A model generated the notes under the pieces. The model was given only the letters and a program-made list of their open reading frames with translations, had not been told where the DNA came from and did not search any database. A stretch of DNA of 64,000 nt from Methanobrevibacter sp. (GTDB taxonomy: Archaea; Methanobacteriota; Methanobacteria; Methanobacteriales; Methanobacteriaceae). The stretch spans positions 1 to 64,000 of the forward strand of contig NZ_JAFRSC010000016.1 of assembly GCF_017427765.1 (NCBI RefSeq). Reading direction: 5' to 3'. Made by a program: the position numbers and the translations under genes. How positions within the stretch are numbered: position 1 is the stretch's first letter; every line of letters starts with the position of its first letter. Of the stretch, positions 1 to 9,880 are shown piece after piece.

Positions 1-899
1 TCTTTTACAAACATGGTCAAATCATCACTGCACTTATTGATTTTCACATCACTGAAATAAGTACTGGTTAAGTCTCCGGTTAAGACGAAGCAGAAACTGA
101 AATAACTCATTGCAGCTGATAAAGTAACACTTGCTGTACTGACCGCACCAGTCTCCAAATTAATGGCCTTGATAAGAACATCAGTACCAAGAACATTTAT
201 ATAGAATTTGAACCATTGCCCATTACTTGCGGTGGTTAATCCTAATTGTGATAATGTTACACCATTCAATGTACCAGTAACAGTACCAGAACTATTAGTT
301 TCTATAAGGCCACAGAAACTATCACTTGCTGCTGCATCTACAAGTTTGGCCTTGAAACTAATCTCAGTATAACCAGATAAAGTAGGACTATACAGTAAAC
401 TATCGAGACTGTCATCATCTTTATAAATCAAAGTGTAGTCATGATATATTTCCTGAACAATATTACCGGAATTACCCCATGTGGCAGTATTATTTAATAT
501 AGCTCCATCATGGAAAAGATAATCCTGTGATAATTTGGCTTGAACGCTGAAGATATCGGAATCTTCCAATCTGAAGTTATAGTATGCTTCCCCGTTTATA
601 TCTGTTATTCCTTGACCAATAACTTCACGTGTCTTCCTGTTCACAAAATCTACGGGCACACCATAACAATTATTACTGTTACTGTCTGTTACTTTGGCTT
701 TCAAAGTACCCACATCAGCAGTAGTAATCGCATTATTCGGAGTAGTTAAAGCAACATTAGCGGGGTCAGGTAAACCCACATGTAACACACTATTGTTATC
801 CACAGTTACGAAGTTTTCAAGTATTTCTTTTGTCTGATCTCTATCGAAGAAATGATTATTAATCATTTGTCTTAAATTATGTTGTTCTATTTTAGGCAT
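1..899 (-). CDS. Tail fibre/adhesin-like protein, C-terminus beyond window
   Basis: The frame is open from an ATG at 897-899 to the left edge of the window, about 299 codons, so the C-terminus is missing. A G-rich ribosome-binding site (GAGGGGGG) precedes it, and a second in-frame ATG three bases earlier could also start it. Residues about 55-123 look like a bacterial-Ig/invasin-type repeat: GVPVDF, then a TDINGEAYYNF ending. Residues about 130-299 resemble a LamG/concanavalin-type beta sandwich (YTEISFKAKL, NGQWFKFYI). It is the most distal gene of the tail operon, where receptor-binding fibres usually sit. I infer a host-surface adhesin; the exact ligand cannot be read from the sequence. 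Confidence 0.7.
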   Translation of the reverse strand, partial: MPKIEQHNLRQMINNHFFDRDQTKEILENFVTVDNNSVLHVGLPDPANVALTTPNNAITTADVGTLKAKVTDSNSNNCYGVPVDFVNRKTREVIGQGITDINGEAYYNFRLEDSDIFSVQAKLSQDYLFHDGAILNNTATWGNSGNIVQEIYHDYTLIYKDDDSLDSLLYSPTLSGYTEISFKAKLVDAAASDSFCGLIETNSSGTVTGTLNGVTLSQLGLTTASNGQWFKFYINVLGTDVLIKAINLETGAVSTASVTLSAAMSYFSFCFVLTGDLTSTYFSDVKINKCSDDLTMFVK

Positions 900-919
900 C
901 ATAAATCCCCCCCTCTATA

Positions 920-1786
920 TTAGTAATGATATAATACATTCTGATGTATACTGATACCATCAGTTTGGCTTCCTTTACCATTTATGTTATGCACTTCAAT
1001 ACCTCCGTCTGTTTCAACACGGAAAACAAAGTCTCCACGGTAGAAAGGTTGAGATACACGTGTACTTGGTTGATAAGCTTCTGGTATGGCGCCGGCTTTA
1101 TGGAGGTATATTCCTCCGTTGGTTGCAGCACCAACAACCCAATATGGACTTGGGTTTTTATCTCTATTGTTACCATCTTTACTGGAACCCACACCTTTTT
1201 TAACCGAATTACGATTATAAGTAACCCTTGCCAGTCTTAATGCTTGATTAACATAAAGGTTGCAGTAGGAGGCCACACTATCGTGACCGGATAATGTGAC
1301 TTTCTCCCATTTGCAGATATTAGCTACAGCAGCATCAATAGCATCTTTTAAGACTTTTCCTTGATATGCTGCTAATGCTTCACCATCAACATAACTGCTG
1401 CTTGTTAGGTTGTTGATTAGTTTGTTATGTCCATAATTTGCAGGTGTTCCTTTACCGTAGACATCCTGTGGACTGCTATGATTAATCTGTGCATATTCAC
1501 TGTGACTGTGTAATGCACGTGCAAAATCAGCAGGAACATAACCTTGGAAACGGGTTGCATTAATAGTGACTTGTTCACTTGCATTCAACAATACACTTGT
1601 TAATTCCTCCATATCAACATAGGTGTCATCCATTTCTAATACTCTTTCGGCGATTTCTGCTAATTTGGATTCACTTGTGATGACGATATTGTCAATGTTT
1701 TCTCCTTCTTCAGAGTATAATTTTACTTCAGCACCCATCATTCCTGTTTCTGTTTCATAGAAAATTCTTGTCTTATAATCCACCAT
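920..1786 (-). CDS. Tail fibre protein
   Basis: This is a 288-residue protein. Residues 93-127 hold the collagen-like stalk signature seen in phage tail fibres: HSHSEYA, then YGKGTPANYGHNKLINNL. The fibre motif ALAAYQGKVLKDAI follows at 137-150. The N-terminal 90 residues are charged and predicted helical, and the C-terminal 140 residues are Gly/Tyr rich with beta character and probably form the receptor-binding head. It lies between the distal adhesin gene and a large tail protein, with only 3 bases to the latter. The role is inferred from motifs and position. There is no recognisable enzymatic triad. Confidence 0.75.
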   Translation of the reverse strand: MVDYKTRIFYETETGMMGAEVKLYSEEGENIDNIVITSESKLAEIAERVLEMDDTYVDMEELTSVLLNASEQVTINATRFQGYVPADFARALHSHSEYAQINHSSPQDVYGKGTPANYGHNKLINNLTSSSYVDGEALAAYQGKVLKDAIDAAVANICKWEKVTLSGHDSVASYCNLYVNQALRLARVTYNRNSVKKGVGSSKDGNNRDKNPSPYWVVGAATNGGIYLHKAGAIPEAYQPSTRVSQPFYRGDFVFRVETDGGIEVHNINGKGSQTDGISIHQNVLYHY

Positions 1787-1789
1787 AAT

Positions 1790-4360
1790 TTACACCTTGT
1801 ATTCTAAATAATTCGGTAAAATACTGCATTGTTTGTTTAATGCGGATTCTTTTCTTTTAGCATAATACCCAATTGCGAGGCCTGTTTCTTCAATGTTTGG
1901 AGTGTATACGACTGTTATTATATCGTTTAAGTTTAGGCTTGTTGAATCTGTTTCAATGTTTAATAGGTTGAATTTAACTGTCTTTGTCAGGTAATCAACT
2001 GTGAAGTCCACGTCTTCTACGAGTTCTTTTTCATTGTCTCCATCTTTGTTTAGGTAGATGTGGCGGATTGGGTCTACTGCAGATGCTCTTAAAACTATAT
2101 ACTTGTCTTCGAGTATGTCCTGTGTTACTTGGATTTTTTCTTCGAAATAATCAAGGACAAGTGGCATTTCATCATTGGTTAATCCTTGGATGAATACCGG
2201 ATTATAACTAACTGATAGTTTACCTGGTGCCATATTGTCAATGACTGTTTCATCAAAAATTATGAGATCATCATCATAATCCACTTTATAATCATACCAC
2301 TCACCATAACTTTGATAATATCCTTCACCGTTCGGTACTAATTGACATTCAAGTATTGGATATGCTGGTATGTTGCTGAATTGTATTCCTGCTATGATTT
2401 GATTGTCATCATCATCCAAACCACCATCAAAGCTCAAATATTCGGTAGTGGTTTCATCAGTATACAAGTACGGTTTGACATAGACATTAGATTTCTTCAA
2501 TGTTTCCAGAATATCCGGATTATCCGCCAAGTATGTGCAGAGGGAATCATCATCAGTTTTATTTCTGATGTTGGTTTGATGGGTTTCACTTAACAGGTAA
2601 GTGAAATCACTTAAACCGGAGACAGTTATGATTTCGAAGTGTTCCTTGACGATTTTGTCTTGTATGATTTCTGCGCTGCAATCTATTTCTGTGGAGTCAA
2701 CTGTGAATGGTGCGTTTGCACGGCCCCATACTGCAGCTCCTAGCATTGGAGTGATTTTAGGATTATATACTTTGGTACGGACATACATACTGGTTGGTAA
2801 TGTGCAGTATACTTTAATATTAACCTCTTGTATGGATGGGGTTACGCTGTTGTCGACTGATGTTTGCCACATCTTGGCTCTTACGAAGAGTATTGTTGGT
2901 TTGCCGGTTATGGCTGCTCTTGCAGTTCCAATACTATGCCAGTCATCAGGGTTGTTACGATTACCTGTTGTACTATATTCGAATTCAAGGAATTTACCGT
3001 CTGCATGGTCTGTGTCATCCCATCCTCTACACCTTGCACTTATGTCTATTCCGGTTATTGGATTGGTGAAAATCGGCTTAAAGTACAAGTAATTATAGTC
3101 TTCTTCTTCACTATCAAAAGACACATACTCCTCACTATGAGCAACGATTTTACATTCAAAAGCAAAATCCTGCGGAGTATATTTCCCCAATTTATATTCA
3201 ATCTTATCAGGGTCATTCTTACCATATCTTGTAAATGTTCTACCATTATTCTCAGATAGGAATGCGTCACCATCATCATATCTGTGGCTGCAGTTACGAC
3301 CCCAACCACCAATACGTGGCGCTTGCTCCCAATGAGCCAAAGGACAGAACACCACAATAGCATAATGCTCATTCTCAGTTACATTACATGGATTGTCAAA
3401 GACAAAACTATGGAATCCAGGAGTTGCAAATTTAGGGTCGAATTTAGCTTCGGCCAATGGCTGATACATAGTAGCAGTACCTGCACTGTTAACTCTTGTT
3501 GCAGGATAATATATTGTTTCAGTTTGACGGATATATTCTCCATTGTTGTTTTTAACATATTTTCCTTTGTTTTTACCGGAGCGGATTTCCTTATATCTTT
3601 GTTTTGTTGTGCCGGCCGGTGCGAGGATATAAACATATTCAGAGGTTTTCTTTTTCTTGTTCCAGGTGGTTACTGCAACTTCTTTGGCTATTGTTGGCCA
3701 TATCTGGACATATAATGGGCTTCCCCATCCTACCCAGTTACTGCCATTGGTTTCCAGTTTCAATGAAACAGATTCCAATACTCCGGAGGATAGTGCTTTG
3801 AATGTTTGAGCCCGTACAACAGAAGGAATATTATTTACTTTATCGTTTTTCAACCATTCCGGATACAAAACATATGGTTTGGTTTTGTTGTAGCCTACAT
3901 ACCAGAAAGTGTTCACATTTCCGTTGGCAGCCATGTTTTTAGTGTTAAAGTTTTCAGTTAATTTCTCTTCCTTTGGCAATACTGCACGTTTATGGATACT
4001 GACTATTCCATTTGAGACTGTGGGATATGATTCGATTACACAGTCACTTATATCCATATCCAATAATGATTCATCTGTAAAGTCAATAGGTATCATTACT
4101 TCAGTATCGCTGTTGAAACCTACTGTCCCATCCAAGTTGTTGATTTGGTGGCCGTAACTTTTCTCATCATCAACAAGTATTGGGTTGAATCTTTTCCGGA
4201 CATATGGATTAATACGATAGTCCAGTCTTTCAACTTCCTGTTTCAAGTATTCATCATTTTCACAGTTCTGGTCAGCCCATTGTGTAACGGCATATTGTTG
4301 CTCACCAGACGATGCGATTTTCTTTAAGTTTTTATATACTGGTTTACAGTTTTCTGACAT
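1790..4360 (-). CDS. Large tail/baseplate structural protein
   Basis: This 856-residue protein has no enzyme motif that I recognise. Residues about 180-390 have alternating beta-strand patterns with many Trp and Tyr (NGSNWVGWGSPLYVQIWP, SFVFDNP), which suggests a jelly-roll carbohydrate-binding domain. The C-terminal third has repeated short beta motifs of the kind found in tail fibre shafts. It is packed between two fibre genes (gaps of 2-3 bases), so it is almost certainly a virion tail component, perhaps the main fibre or a baseplate periphery protein. It has many aromatic residues and few cysteines. Confidence 0.6.
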   Translation of the reverse strand: MSENCKPVYKNLKKIASSGEQQYAVTQWADQNCENDEYLKQEVERLDYRINPYVRKRFNPILVDDEKSYGHQINNLDGTVGFNSDTEVMIPIDFTDESLLDMDISDCVIESYPTVSNGIVSIHKRAVLPKEEKLTENFNTKNMAANGNVNTFWYVGYNKTKPYVLYPEWLKNDKVNNIPSVVRAQTFKALSSGVLESVSLKLETNGSNWVGWGSPLYVQIWPTIAKEVAVTTWNKKKKTSEYVYILAPAGTTKQRYKEIRSGKNKGKYVKNNNGEYIRQTETIYYPATRVNSAGTATMYQPLAEAKFDPKFATPGFHSFVFDNPCNVTENEHYAIVVFCPLAHWEQAPRIGGWGRNCSHRYDDGDAFLSENNGRTFTRYGKNDPDKIEYKLGKYTPQDFAFECKIVAHSEEYVSFDSEEEDYNYLYFKPIFTNPITGIDISARCRGWDDTDHADGKFLEFEYSTTGNRNNPDDWHSIGTARAAITGKPTILFVRAKMWQTSVDNSVTPSIQEVNIKVYCTLPTSMYVRTKVYNPKITPMLGAAVWGRANAPFTVDSTEIDCSAEIIQDKIVKEHFEIITVSGLSDFTYLLSETHQTNIRNKTDDDSLCTYLADNPDILETLKKSNVYVKPYLYTDETTTEYLSFDGGLDDDDNQIIAGIQFSNIPAYPILECQLVPNGEGYYQSYGEWYDYKVDYDDDLIIFDETVIDNMAPGKLSVSYNPVFIQGLTNDEMPLVLDYFEEKIQVTQDILEDKYIVLRASAVDPIRHIYLNKDGDNEKELVEDVDFTVDYLTKTVKFNLLNIETDSTSLNLNDIITVVYTPNIEETGLAIGYYAKRKESALNKQCSILPNYLEYKV

Positions 4361-4362
4361 GT

Positions 4363-5067
4363 TTAATTCACCTGCACAACTATTTCTTCTTCGTTAATGT
4401 CTCTTATATAAGCAGTATCTTTTGTAGGTCGGATGTATAAGTTTTGAGATTCACTATCATAGTAGTAACCGCCTTTGATTGTGTGTAAGTCTTGTAAGGT
4501 GTTTACTCTTCTGTATCCGCTTCCAGTATTGTTTTCAAATACTCCTACGACATTATTCTTTTCGGATATGTAGAAGATGTTGTTTCCTTGTTGTGATTCC
4601 TGCCAACCTCGACGGATAGAGCCGGTTGATAATTGGAATTTGTATTCTACAGTTACTTCTCCAATTGCACCGGATAGGAATGTGTCATCTATTTTTTCGT
4701 ATCTGTCATGACTTATCATGATTTTATCATTAAATACTCCTATTTCTGATGTTCCGAGCATTTCACTTGCTTTGAATGCTGTTGTTAGTATTAAACATTT
4801 ATTTTTCAAATCGGCTTCGCAGTTGCATTTTCTTCGGCTGGTTTCATTGCCTAATGTTAAGTCGGTTTTTTGTGGTTGGTTGTTGCCGTTTCCTACTGCA
4901 ATGTATTCTAGGGGGTCGAATGCATCGTTTATCCATCTGTTGAGGAAGAATGATTCTCCGAATTGTGTGATTATATTCTTGTTTGTAAATTCTAATCGTT
5001 CATTGAGGAACATTGTCTGAACCGGCATACTGATTGTATAAATCCCTATTATTCCAAAACTGTTCAT
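4363..5067 (-). CDS. Tail fibre-associated protein
   Basis: This 234-residue protein contains, at about residues 35-80, the pattern GESFFLNRWI followed by IAVGNGNNQPQKTDLTLGNE. That pattern recurs in phage tail proteins located between baseplate and fibre genes. The rest is beta-rich with Asn/Gly turns. The start overlaps the stop of the preceding gene (5064-5348) by 4 bases, which indicates translational coupling. The function is inferred from the motif and the neighbourhood only. Confidence 0.55.
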   Translation of the reverse strand: MNSFGIIGIYTISMPVQTMFLNERLEFTNKNIITQFGESFFLNRWINDAFDPLEYIAVGNGNNQPQKTDLTLGNETSRRKCNCEADLKNKCLILTTAFKASEMLGTSEIGVFNDKIMISHDRYEKIDDTFLSGAIGEVTVEYKFQLSTGSIRRGWQESQQGNNIFYISEKNNVVGVFENNTGSGYRRVNTLQDLHTIKGGYYYDSESQNLYIRPTKDTAYIRDINEEEIVVQVN

Positions 5068-5348
5068 ATGAACACCACCTTTTTATCGTTTACCGTCATT
5101 TCCGTGAACACTCCCACATGATTGTCTGCAGGAACTGTTGTTGAGTCAACATTCACATGAATAATCTTTGTTAAAGGCATGAGTTTCTGCAATCTCCTCT
5201 CCAAATTATAACCGCTTTCCTGTGGGATATTTGATGGGATTTCCAATGGGTTGAAATAGATATCATAATTGTTTGGAGTCATGAAAGGTTCGTTATGGAA
5301 ACATTTCCTGTTGATTTCTTCTTTAAATTCTTCTGGCATGAATATCAC
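5064..5348 (-). CDS. Small tail-region protein, unknown function
   Basis: This is a 94-residue protein overlapping both neighbours by 4 bases (ATGA-type junctions), so it is part of the tail operon. It has a Pro/Asn-rich N-terminus and a C-terminal beta segment ending VNDKKVVFI. No family is recognised. Position suggests a small fibre-attachment or baseplate accessory protein. Confidence 0.5.
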   Translation of the reverse strand: MIFMPEEFKEEINRKCFHNEPFMTPNNYDIYFNPLEIPSNIPQESGYNLERRLQKLMPLTKIIHVNVDSTTVPADNHVGVFTEMTVNDKKVVFI

Positions 5349-5728
5349 TCGTAGCTAACAGTTAAAATCAAATCAGAATCAATGCTGATTGAAGAAACCT
5401 TATTATCCAAAGCATTTGTAATAACCCTATTCTGCACAGTATTAGTACTGCTATTAGATAATTGTGAATCAATAACCAGATCATCAAAAATATCTGATTC
5501 CAGTTGATGCCAACTGTAAGTATTCCCATTTTTTTCAGTATAATAAATATCCACTTTGCTTTGACCAACTTCAATAAATAACTTATTCATTGTATCTGCA
5601 CTTGCAGTACCTTTATCATCGGTAATGTCAATAAAATGTAAATTTGCAAGGGCTTCTGCAATTTTAGCAAGAACATAAGTTCCTAATTCTAAATCTTTAA
5701 CAACTTCAGTCATATTTTTCAACTCCAA
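5345..5728 (-). CDS. Tail fibre stalk protein
   Basis: This is a 127-residue protein. Residues about 88-112 match the recurring fibre motif of the form SQLSNSSTNTVQNRVITNAL, which is found in trimeric tail fibres next to a coiled stalk. The N-terminal 45 residues are helical, the middle is acidic with beta character, and the end (ISIDSDLILTVSYE) is a beta strand. It overlaps the next upstream gene by 10 bases. It is probably a short fibre or fibre adaptor. Confidence 0.65.
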   Translation of the reverse strand: MELKNMTEVVKDLELGTYVLAKIAEALANLHFIDITDDKGTASADTMNKLFIEVGQSKVDIYYTEKNGNTYSWHQLESDIFDDLVIDSQLSNSSTNTVQNRVITNALDNKVSSISIDSDLILTVSYE

Positions 5729-8277
5729 TTAATAGTCATAAGTTTTTCACAACCAAGATAAACAACACCATCATCCACATAACGTTCAAAAACAATACGT
5801 ACAGTTTGACTGGTGTTTTTGTTCACGGGGATTGTATAATTAGTATTAGCTGCGTAAGTGGCATTGGTGACTTCACCAGTATTCAATTCAAGAATAATAT
5901 TCTGTCCGGCTATTGGATGCAGGACATTAGGTCGTATGACAATGTTGTAGGAATCTCCTGTAACCTGTGTTAAACTGATTTGTGTGATGCTGTTGATGTG
6001 TTGTATTTCAAATTCATCAATTCCACGTTCAGTATAATTGTATAATTCCGAACCGTATTCTTCCACATGTATTAGGCCGGTGTTGGCGAGTGTGGTTTCG
6101 TTGTCTGTTATGCTGTAAATTGCTCCGGCCAGTTCTCCGACTGGGGCATATGGAGAGTTTCGTCTGAGAGTATCTTCATTTTCTGATGAGTATTCGGTGA
6201 ATGTTAAATCATCATCCAAACTCAAATTCAAGTTACTGACCACACCGTCAAAATCAGATAATTTAGTGAAATCAGATGTAGGCACTTCCTTCCAAGACAA
6301 CACACCAGTCTCCTGGTCTAATGTCAAATCTTTAATGAACTTATCCACTTGCAAGTCAGTGATGAGAACATCATACTCATCAGTTTCCAATATCGCAGTA
6401 ATAGTCTCATTAACACGATTCTCATTAGTGAATATTTGAGTATCAATCAATGTACTGTATGATCCTTTGATGAATGTAATGTCCTGTACCGTCAATTGCT
6501 TATCCTGTGAAATGTAGAAGAAACGAGGGTTAGTGAGATTGGTTATCTCTGCGGTTTCACAACCGATAATGGTACAGTTTTCACGGACAATGCAAGGTTC
6601 CGGAATCTCAATACTCCCATATATTGCAATTAAGTCCAAGTTTCCATTGATACTATTCAATGCTTTCTGTAAAGTTGCAAAAGGATGTGTTATGCTTCCA
6701 TCGTTACTATCACTACCTGATGAACTGACATAGAAGTCTGCATCATTACAACCACGTACATTAATTATTATCTCAACACTATCCACATTATTACTCTCAC
6801 CATCTTTACAGATGAATGTGAAAACATTAGGATTATCTTCATCCAGTAAATCGGGATTACACTTCCATTGCTGATTAGCAGAAATCGGTTCATCCAAATC
6901 AATTGGTTCACCATTCAATAATATTGCAACAGTATAATCATTACTGATATCTTCAGCAAGACTATTCAACACTTTAAATGTGAAAGTAACAGGTTGCTTT
7001 CTAATTGGCCTTACCGTACTTGCAGAAGCATAGAAATATTCCCTAAGTACGCTTTTTCCATCAACCCATTTGTCTTTATGTTCCCATGGTTCGGGTGTCC
7101 AGTCATCAACAATCAATGTTTCGTATTCCGCACCACTGCAAGGGTCAATTCTTGTTTCTTTGTGGTGTGGGTGTCTGAGGACGTCGAACCATTTTAGGAT
7201 GTATCTTTCACGGTTGAGCATTACTGCATCAATACCATACATTTTCCATATTTCCAGTACTGGTGCAGGAGTAGTATGCAAACGGACATTATACTCCAAC
7301 ATCCGTTTCATATAATGATAATCATCTTCAGTTAATCTGTTATTGAATGGTGGTTCAGAAGTAAAATAGTCACCAAGTGTGTCGATGGGGATATATTGTT
7401 TTCTTGGTATTCTGTTTTGAGCACCCATACTGTCCAAGCTTTCATCATGGTCATAATAGTCTTCCTGTATGGTGTCGTTTTCAGGCCATCCTTTGAAGAG
7501 ATGATATTCATCATATGTTTCAACTTCAATCAGGAATCTTGATGATGTGATGTATTGTGGTTCGATTTGCGGAAGATATTTAGTTAAAGTATCTTCGGTA
7601 TTCCATAATTCTATTTCAACATAGAAAATATCATCAACACCTTCGTTTTCTTCATCTTCATCATCAACTCCTATGTTTGTGATAGTGTTCCTATAAGAAT
7701 ATTCAATAACTGTTTCATCAGCACTATCTTCATATGAGTTAGTGTATATGCTAGTACTATTTTTATATAAAGTTACACTTTTCAGATGACTAAAACCACC
7801 TTGAAGATTAACATCAAAATGAAGATCATCAACATCAATACGCCAAAACAATAACTGATCTAATAAACTTTGAACTTCATCCGATACAACAACAACTTCA
7901 CTATCCTCATCATCAGGATTATTAAATAAGAACTCATTACGAGTATCATAAGAATAAAGATACTCAAAACTAGAAGTCCCATCATCCACAAAATCTTCTC
8001 TATGAACAAGATTATCATCCTTGTAAATCTTAACAGTTTTCAAATTAGGAAAACTGGAAACAAAATTAATCGTATAATTGTAAGGGACAGTTTGTGTTTT
8101 CCAAACAAGCAATCTCTTGTTTAATCTGAAACTTTCCTTAACCTTAAACAAATCATTATACACATCTTTGAAAAGATTATTAGTAACATCCTGCGATTTA
8201 TAAAAATTAGATGCACTGCTCTTATCAAAGAAATATGGAAACATGTCCAAAAGACTTTTCACACTATTACGAGGCAT
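5719..8277 (-). CDS. gpI-like tail protein with beta-helix domain
   Basis: This 852-residue protein sits directly after the baseplate J gene, which is the usual place of P2 gpI-type tail formation proteins; only 1 base separates them. The N-terminal 60 residues (SLLDMFPYFFDKS) fit that role. Residues about 512-620 start with DFYVSSSGSDSNDGS and PFATLQKAL, the hallmark opening of right-handed parallel beta-helix (pectin-lyase-like) repeats known from methanogen adhesins and phage tailspikes. I infer a baseplate protein that carries a surface-binding or glycan-cleaving beta-helix. No catalytic residues can be assigned with certainty. Confidence 0.65.
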   Translation of the reverse strand: MPRNSVKSLLDMFPYFFDKSSASNFYKSQDVTNNLFKDVYNDLFKVKESFRLNKRLLVWKTQTVPYNYTINFVSSFPNLKTVKIYKDDNLVHREDFVDDGTSSFEYLYSYDTRNEFLFNNPDDEDSEVVVVSDEVQSLLDQLLFWRIDVDDLHFDVNLQGGFSHLKSVTLYKNSTSIYTNSYEDSADETVIEYSYRNTITNIGVDDEDEENEGVDDIFYVEIELWNTEDTLTKYLPQIEPQYITSSRFLIEVETYDEYHLFKGWPENDTIQEDYYDHDESLDSMGAQNRIPRKQYIPIDTLGDYFTSEPPFNNRLTEDDYHYMKRMLEYNVRLHTTPAPVLEIWKMYGIDAVMLNRERYILKWFDVLRHPHHKETRIDPCSGAEYETLIVDDWTPEPWEHKDKWVDGKSVLREYFYASASTVRPIRKQPVTFTFKVLNSLAEDISNDYTVAILLNGEPIDLDEPISANQQWKCNPDLLDEDNPNVFTFICKDGESNNVDSVEIIINVRGCNDADFYVSSSGSDSNDGSITHPFATLQKALNSINGNLDLIAIYGSIEIPEPCIVRENCTIIGCETAEITNLTNPRFFYISQDKQLTVQDITFIKGSYSTLIDTQIFTNENRVNETITAILETDEYDVLITDLQVDKFIKDLTLDQETGVLSWKEVPTSDFTKLSDFDGVVSNLNLSLDDDLTFTEYSSENEDTLRRNSPYAPVGELAGAIYSITDNETTLANTGLIHVEEYGSELYNYTERGIDEFEIQHINSITQISLTQVTGDSYNIVIRPNVLHPIAGQNIILELNTGEVTNATYAANTNYTIPVNKNTSQTVRIVFERYVDDGVVYLGCEKLMTINWS

Positions 8278-8278
8278 A

Positions 8279-9439
8279 CTATATCATCTCAATAACAATA
8301 TTATTACTAACTCCAATCTCCTCATCAAGAATACTAATATACTCAGTAGGAAGAGAGAAATTAATATCTTTCACTTCAGAAATTTGCTCATCTAAAAAAA
8401 CAGCCAATTTATGAGGAATGAAATCCTCACCAATACCCAATCCGTTATACCAAACCTTTGCTTCAGAATCACTATCGTAGATGTAACCTCCATCAATAAA
8501 CAATAATATTGCAGATTTAATCCTTGATTTAATATCCTCTTTCTCCAACTCTGAATAAGGGTTAAGCTGGTCAATATCAACATTAACCTTAATATAAATA
8601 TCAATAGGTTTAGCAACCGGAGCAAACATCACAATATCTTCATCGGCCTGACAAACAGTCTTCTGCAAATCATTATAAATACTATTCAATTGACTGGATG
8701 TTCCAGGGTCAACAATAACCTTCAAAGTACCAGTCACATCCCAATTCGGGATTACCTTATAATCATCAACACCATCAACATTCGCAAAATAATACTCATA
8801 AGCCTCCAATGAACCTCTAATTAAAATTTTAGTCCAATTCATCAAGAAATAACGGTATTCATCATCAGTATAAGTTTCACTTCCACCACTACTATTCTTA
8901 TAATTAGCAACAGAAAAGGAATATTCTAATTGAGTTTCAATGTGAGTTAAACTACCCGCAGTAACCTTACTAGATAAACCAGGAGTAACAGCTCTTGTCA
9001 TAACAGTAGTTGAAGAATACCCCGCTGCAATATATATCGGGTCTATTGTTTCATACTCAACACCAGAACTTGTTGAAACTATAACTCCTGCCGGAATATT
9101 AACATCTTCCTCCAAAACACTAGCTAACGTGAATTCACATTCAACTTCCGCACTAGTGGCTTGAGGCCGTGGAATACCTAACTCATCTCCAATGTCATCT
9201 AAATCAGTTCCTTCAGCATATTCAATTTTTGCAGATTCATAAACTGAAGTCATTGCAGTATAGACTTTGGAAACCATTAATGAGATCACTGATTTATCCA
9301 TCACATAATAGTTGCTGATGTCCTCATGATTCTGAATGAAAGTGGGGAAGTCTTCAGCATGACTAATCAGGCCTTTTTCAAGACTGTCATTTAAAGCTTC
9401 TTCAAAGATTTCTTCATATTGTTTCTCAATATAATTCAT
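8279..9439 (-). CDS. Baseplate J-like protein
   Basis: This is a 386-residue protein. Residues 72-104 carry the signature of the baseplate J/gp47 family: AEGTDLDDIGDELGIPR, then QATSAEVECEFTL. The family forms the baseplate wedge of contractile tails and simpler type 1 baseplates. The length is typical. It overlaps the gp25-like gene by 4 bases, which reproduces the W-J gene pair of P2-like tails. Confidence in the family is high. Confidence 0.88.
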   Translation of the reverse strand: MNYIEKQYEEIFEEALNDSLEKGLISHAEDFPTFIQNHEDISNYYVMDKSVISLMVSKVYTAMTSVYESAKIEYAEGTDLDDIGDELGIPRPQATSAEVECEFTLASVLEEDVNIPAGVIVSTSSGVEYETIDPIYIAAGYSSTTVMTRAVTPGLSSKVTAGSLTHIETQLEYSFSVANYKNSSGGSETYTDDEYRYFLMNWTKILIRGSLEAYEYYFANVDGVDDYKVIPNWDVTGTLKVIVDPGTSSQLNSIYNDLQKTVCQADEDIVMFAPVAKPIDIYIKVNVDIDQLNPYSELEKEDIKSRIKSAILLFIDGGYIYDSDSEAKVWYNGLGIGEDFIPHKLAVFLDEQISEVKDINFSLPTEYISILDEEIGVSNNIVIEMI

Positions 9440-9867
9440 AATATTACCTTCTGTTTTACAATTTCATCATTAACACTAGTGATGCTAAATTCAACAGCAT
9501 GTCCCTCTGGGATTTCCTTAAGTTTCAAATAATTGATTTTTTCAACTCTTCTCATAGCATTCAATGTCTCTGTTAGGTATGTTTCGATTTTGAATTTAGT
9601 TAATTTGTTTTGATTGTCTTTAATAAGTCCATGAACTCGACAACCAAAACCAGTATAAGTAGGATTGTCTTTTAATTCATTGTATCGTGTTAATATTGCG
9701 ATTATACAGGCATTCGCCAAAGAATTAACACCAACAACATTAACATAATCATCATTGTCCATGTCCAAATCATATTTACCATATTCATTCCCTACAAGAT
9801 TCACATCTTCATTCAAAGTTTTATTATACCTGAAATCGTAACTGTTAGTGTCTATTGGCAAAGTCAT
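9436..9867 (-). CDS. gp25/gpW-like baseplate wedge protein
   Basis: This is a 143-residue protein directly upstream of the baseplate J gene. The core (VGVNSLANACIIAILTR, then YTGFGCRVHGLI) and the helix-strand ending resemble gp25-like/lysozyme-like wedge proteins, which nucleate sheath assembly at the baseplate. The identification rests on size, fold pattern and the conserved gene order rather than on a strong motif. Confidence 0.7.
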   Translation of the reverse strand: MTLPIDTNSYDFRYNKTLNEDVNLVGNEYGKYDLDMDNDDYVNVVGVNSLANACIIAILTRYNELKDNPTYTGFGCRVHGLIKDNQNKLTKFKIETYLTETLNAMRRVEKINYLKLKEIPEGHAVEFSITSVNDEIVKQKVIL

Positions 9868-9880
9868 ACTCCATCTCCTT

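Noticed and set aside
540..749. Plus-strand frame opposite the first tail gene
   Set aside because: A shadow of the minus-strand fibre gene, which has RBS and domain support.
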